Of a DNA stretch of 64,000 bases, positions 60,755 through 64,000 are shown piece after piece (within the stretch, counting starts at the first letter, position 1; every line of letters starts with the position of its first letter). This stretch comes from Bacillota bacterium. GTDB lineage: Bacteria > Bacillota > Clostridia > Lachnospirales > Lachnospiraceae. The notes under the pieces are model-generated. The model ran no database searches and was not told the DNA's origin. It saw nothing but the letters and a program-made list of their open reading frames with translations. Position numbers and translations under genes: made by a program. The DNA lies in assembly GCA_023395555.1 (NCBI GenBank), contig JAEWYQ010000051.1, positions 62,001 to 126,000 on the forward strand, in the 5' to 3' direction.

Positions 60755-62584
60755 TTATTCACGCTTCTTCTGCTTCCGGCTAACCGGATTAGCCGCAATA
60801 ATACCGGAACCCATCACACCAAATACAAGAACAACCGCATTCAATCCCAGAAAAGTGATTGCAATAGAATACCATACCGTATCGTAGCTCAGGGTAAGAT
60901 CAACCGTTTCCTTTGTCCCATAATATTCCTCATAGGCAATGGCCTGATCCCGTGCCTCACCGCCCTGCAATTTCTGGACCAGGGTATCCGACAGAGCAAA
61001 GCCGGCCGCTCCTCCCAGGAATGAAGCCGGAATCGAAATCACCAGTAAGGTCAGCAGCAGGTAATAACGAATCTGTTTTTTCTCACAGCCAAGGGTCGTC
61101 ATGATATACGCTTCCTGTTTCCGCCTGCCAAACTCCAGGAAAGCGAATAATCCGGTGATCATAACCGCACACAGAGAGGCTGCCAGCAGAGTCAGTTTCG
61201 CAATGGCATTAAAACGCTCAATGGAGGCTTTCACCTTGGAATAGCCCTGGTCATAAACTCTTGCTTCTATCCCCGCAAGCCCGCTGATTTCCTTAATATA
61301 GTCCTCCACCCTCTCTGTTTCAACCTGTACAGACACATATTTAAGCTGCCTTGCATAGCTTCCGATCCGAAACTCTTCCATTGTCCTCTGTCCCAGAACC
61401 TCACCCATCGTCTGCTCCGGAATTAGAATCAAACGCCCCTTTAGAATTGAATCATTATCATTCCTTGAGGAGGAAGCCATATCAAATATTCCAATAATCT
61501 CAAACTCAGCTTCCCCTTTATCATTTCCCCAAAAATCCGGAAAAGAAGGAGAATAATTGGATGGCAGCATTCCTAAATCAAAATCCAGATAAAGACTGAT
61601 ATAAAAATGAAGCTTTAATCGATCCCCGGTCTTTAACCCATTCTCCTGTGCTGTCTTTCTGTCCAGGATACACTTCATACTTCCACTCTCATAATCTGTG
61701 CCGGTAAAATAACTTCCCTCGGACAGCCAAGCCACCCCTTCGTGAAAATCGTATAGATTCTCTGCATCCCTGACAGACATAACCTTGATTGGATGCTCGG
61801 AAAGCTCCAATGCCCTTTGAATATCTTCCCAGTATCCGCTCCTCTTATCATAGGGTTCTATCCCCGGCATGAAATCTGGAACCTGGCTGTCCTCTTCCTT
61901 ATGAAAAGCATTTTCCAGGAAATTTGTTCCGTTACTGATATAATAATTCGGCTCGTAATCATAGATTTCCAATCCAATATAGGATGGCCCGGTATCCGCC
62001 TGCACCGAAGGATCCACCTTTAGTTTTCCATAGACGATATAACTGGTTGCCGGAAGCAGTTCCCAGGAAGACTGTGAATAATTCGACAACGGAAGTACGC
62101 TTCCTTCACAGTGATGCATTCCAAACAGTTTCTTATCCACACGAACCAGCTCATCTCCAAGATAAGTAACCACCATCAACATTTGCTCATAATCTGCAAA
62201 GTCGTCACCGGTTTCCGGGTTGCGCCCAATCACCAGCTTTGTATCCTGATCCCTTTCAAATGCCTTTAATTGGTCCCCTGAGGCCGCAATCTGCATCGGC
62301 TGATAGGCCGATACATAGGAAAGTCCGAATATTGCGTCATACTCCCTGGTCAATTCCTGGCTGTCCAGCATCTTGCTTTTCAAGACAGAAATGATATGAA
62401 ATGCCTGTTTTGTACGCCCTGTATTGCTGTTGGTGATTACCAATAAATTAATTCCGATACATAACACCAGTGAAATCAAGCCAAGAATAATAAAATACAG
62501 GATTGATTTCAGCAGAGTTCTCCGTACCGTTTTCCAAACAGATTCCCAGATGATACGATCTCCCCCCTCTGTCCTTCCATCCAT
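60755..62584 (-). CDS. ABC transporter permease, FtsX/MacB-like
   Basis: 609 residues. One membrane helix near the N-terminus (LYFIILGLISLVLCIGINLLV), a large extracellular domain (about 55-440) and three C-terminal helices (LTLLAASLCAVMITGLFAFL, YYLLLTLLVISIPASFLGGA and ITFLGLNAVVLVFGVMGSG). This is the four-helix FtsX layout. Between the first two C-terminal helices is RKQEAYIMTTLGCEKKQIRY, the typical coupling loop. It forms a complex with the ATPase 16 bases upstream. Likely roles are peptide or lipoprotein export, antimicrobial peptide defence or cell-envelope signalling. Confidence 0.88.
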   Translation of the reverse strand: MDGRTEGGDRIIWESVWKTVRRTLLKSILYFIILGLISLVLCIGINLLVITNSNTGRTKQAFHIISVLKSKMLDSQELTREYDAIFGLSYVSAYQPMQIAASGDQLKAFERDQDTKLVIGRNPETGDDFADYEQMLMVVTYLGDELVRVDKKLFGMHHCEGSVLPLSNYSQSSWELLPATSYIVYGKLKVDPSVQADTGPSYIGLEIYDYEPNYYISNGTNFLENAFHKEEDSQVPDFMPGIEPYDKRSGYWEDIQRALELSEHPIKVMSVRDAENLYDFHEGVAWLSEGSYFTGTDYESGSMKCILDRKTAQENGLKTGDRLKLHFYISLYLDFDLGMLPSNYSPSFPDFWGNDKGEAEFEIIGIFDMASSSRNDNDSILKGRLILIPEQTMGEVLGQRTMEEFRIGSYARQLKYVSVQVETERVEDYIKEISGLAGIEARVYDQGYSKVKASIERFNAIAKLTLLAASLCAVMITGLFAFLEFGRRKQEAYIMTTLGCEKKQIRYYLLLTLLVISIPASFLGGAAGFALSDTLVQKLQGGEARDQAIAYEEYYGTKETVDLTLSYDTVWYSIAITFLGLNAVVLVFGVMGSGIIAANPVSRKQKKRE

Positions 62585-62600
62585 TGATAAAATATTATCT

Positions 62601-63260
62601 CTATTCTGCCACTATGCCATCCTTCATTTCATACACCTGATCCGACCGGCTTGCAACGGCATCATCATGGGTTGCCACGATCACGCAATATCCTCTCTCA
62701 TGCGCCAGCCCTGAGAGGATTTGAATGATATTTGCCGTATTCTGAGTATCCAGATTGCCGGTTGGCTCATCAGCAAGTATAATTCTTCCGGACATTGACA
62801 GGGCTCTGGCAATTGCAACCCTTTGCTGCTCCCCGCCGCTGAGCATGCCCGGCAGTTTTCTTGCATAAGCTTCCGAAAGATCCACCTGTTTCAAAAGCTC
62901 CAGGGCTTTTACTGAGGCTTCCTTCCTTGAAGTACCATTCAACCTCATTGGATACATGATATTTTCCAGTACCGTAAGCAGCGGAAATAAATTAAGGCTC
63001 TGATAAATCACGGCGATCTGTTGACGGCGGTACTGGTTTCTGTTTATATTGGACAGATCTGATCCATTTACCAGGATTCTTCCGGAAGTCGGCAGATCCA
63101 GACCGGACAGCAACGTAAGAAGTGTGGATTTTCCGCTTCCCGACTTTCCGATGATGGCATGAATCCTGCCTTTCTCAAAGGAACAACTGACTCCGCGGAG
63201 CGCTTCCACTGTTTGATACCTTGATGGGTAAGTATAATGCACCTGATCAATTCTTATCAT
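62601..63260 (-). CDS. ABC transporter ATPase, LolD/MacB type
   Basis: 219 residues. Walker [12 protein letters not shown]-loop [10 protein letters not shown], signature [16 protein letters not shown], Walker [13 protein letters not shown] and H-loop VATHDDA. All are intact. This subtype works with FtsX-like permeases by mechanotransmission. GGAG precedes the ATG. It is flanked by permease genes on both sides in the same direction. Confidence 0.95.
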   Translation of the reverse strand: MIRIDQVHYTYPSRYQTVEALRGVSCSFEKGRIHAIIGKSGSGKSTLLTLLSGLDLPTSGRILVNGSDLSNINRNQYRRQQIAVIYQSLNLFPLLTVLENIMYPMRLNGTSRKEASVKALELLKQVDLSEAYARKLPGMLSGGEQQRVAIARALSMSGRIILADEPTGNLDTQNTANIIQILSGLAHERGYCVIVATHDDAVASRSDQVYEMKDGIVAE

Positions 63261-63314
63261 CTTCTACTCCTTTCACACGAACTAGCATTTTAACTGCATC
63301 GTACCGATCCTTTT

Positions 63315-64000
63315 TCATTCCTTCCCTGCCGGATTCCCTTTCAAAGACAGCAGCCTGATAATTGATATCACACCACCGGTACTATAGCATAACAGATAGA
63401 GCAGAACATAACGGGGCGGCAGAAAGATCAATCCGGGCAACCCTCCCGCCAGACAATACAGCAACTGCTCCGCCCACAGAGAAAAGAACTGAAAATACTT
63501 CGGCGTTCCCATGGATTGCATTAAATAAATCGTACGCCTCTCCATCCTGCCGACAGTATAGGACAGCAGAAAGCCAAGAACTATCATCAACACGAACAAG
63601 AAAGGAAATATTCCCTTCATAATGCTGATGTTCCTCTTTAAAGGAGCCGTGCTTTGATTCATGGCTCCATCCAGGATTCTATAGGTATAATCACGGTAAA
63701 CACCATCCCGAGAAACTTTAAGTAGCTTGGAATCACTTAAAAAAGCATGTACTGCCTCAATATGCTCCGCATCCTTCACTATATATTCCGCAGCATCAAT
63801 AATGACAGGAATATTTAATTCCTTGCAGATATCTATGTATTGATCATAATTGATGTAAATATCCGTTCCATCATATTGGTCTATTATCGTAAAATCCTGT
63901 ATGATATTGTTTGTTCCACTTGAAAAGCGAATTGCTTGAGAGGTGCCTGACACCGAAAATAGAGGAGAACTTATTCCAATCATGCACTCTCCCCGCTTCA
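63315..64000 (-). CDS. FtsX-type ABC permease, C-terminal part
   Basis: The frame is open to the right edge, so at least the N-terminal portion is missing; an ATG at 63983 is probably internal. The visible part is an extracellular segment (IYINYDQYIDICKELNIPVI) followed by four hydrophobic stretches (GIFPFLFVLMIVLGFLLSYT, LLYCLAGGLPGLIFLPP and others) with ERRTIYLMQSMGTPKYFQFF as the coupling loop. It forms a three-gene module with the ATPase and the 609-residue permease. The motif at 63942-63957 is in frame and reads FSVSGT. Confidence 0.8.
   Translation of the reverse strand, partial: KRGECMIGISSPLFSVSGTSQAIRFSSGTNNIIQDFTIIDQYDGTDIYINYDQYIDICKELNIPVIIDAAEYIVKDAEHIEAVHAFLSDSKLLKVSRDGVYRDYTYRILDGAMNQSTAPLKRNISIMKGIFPFLFVLMIVLGFLLSYTVGRMERRTIYLMQSMGTPKYFQFFSLWAEQLLYCLAGGLPGLIFLPPRYVLLYLLCYSTGGVISIIRLLSLKGNPAGKE
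63942..63957. repeat. Second copy of the GGTGCCTGACACCGAA motif, inside coding sequence
   Basis: Identical over 16 bases to the right arm of the nrd hairpin (242-257). It is a single arm with no inverted partner before the window ends. A 16-base identity in 64 kb is very unlikely by chance. Confidence 0.75.

Overview
The window looks like the chromosome of an anaerobic, glycan-degrading Clostridia, most likely a Lachnospiraceae-type gut or rumen Firmicute. The evidence is Gram-positive signals (strong GGAGG Shine-Dalgarno sites, lipobox lipoproteins, YesN/YesM-type two-component genes, TTG starts), anaerobe markers (rubrerythrin, cobalamin riboswitch, DUF3842) and dense polysaccharide-uptake loci. 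Nearly every gene is on the minus strand. The plus strand carries only an MFS transporter, an Rrf2 regulator and one GH43 enzyme.

Layout. 1-2.65 kb: class Ia ribonucleotide reductase (nrdA, then nrdB running off the left edge), with a long hairpin repeat between the two genes and NrdR-like boxes upstream. 2.7-6.7 kb: L,D-transpeptidase, PlsC-type acyltransferase and an MFS transporter. 6.7-8.6 kb: cysK, divergent from a cysteine-free Rrf2 regulator (CymR-like), bounded by strong hairpins. 8.6-10.8 kb: membrane-anchored sugar-binding protein, DUF3842 protein, rubrerythrin.

11.0-39.7 kb is a large carbohydrate locus. An AraR-like GntR/LacI hybrid repressor is divergent from a cytoplasmic GH43 enzyme. 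Two long leftward operons follow. One runs 39.6 to 28.9 kb: GH38 alpha-mannosidase, a cytoplasmic and a lipoprotein double beta-helix protein, and a lipoprotein GH43. The other runs 28.6 to 14.1 kb: a membrane-anchored binding protein with carbohydrate-binding-like modules, two permeases, an NHL-TPR-YIP1 membrane protein, a DUF5696-type lipoprotein, two more permeases, a second binding protein and a membrane-tethered CBM9/CBM6-like protein. All four promoter regions carry AT-rich TGATATATCA-type palindromes placed over -35/-10/+1 elements, which points to one regulon under the local repressor. No transport ATPase is encoded; a shared MsmX-type ATPase elsewhere is presumed.

39.8-45.65 kb is a cobalamin/cobalt operon behind a cobalamin riboswitch. 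It is damaged. The start of cobQ is fused out of frame to the tail of cbiM, and cbiQ and cbiO are missing. The remainder (cbiN, cbiK, a BtuFCD-like ABC system, cobI/cbiL and a Cys-rich protein) is intact. The binding protein has an odd repeat-encoded N-terminal tail.

45.8-56.5 kb is a second sugar locus: a secreted ADP-ribosylglycohydrolase-fold lipoprotein, YesM-type kinase, TIM-barrel hydrolase, two permeases, a binding protein and a YesN-type regulator. 56.6-60.4 kb: glycogen phosphorylase and a TraB/PrgY-family protein. 60.7-64 kb: an FtsX-type ABC system (permease, ATPase, partial permease) running off the right edge. A 16-base motif in the partial permease also occurs in the nrd hairpin at the other end of the window. 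I saw no rRNA, tRNA, CRISPR array or transposase gene.
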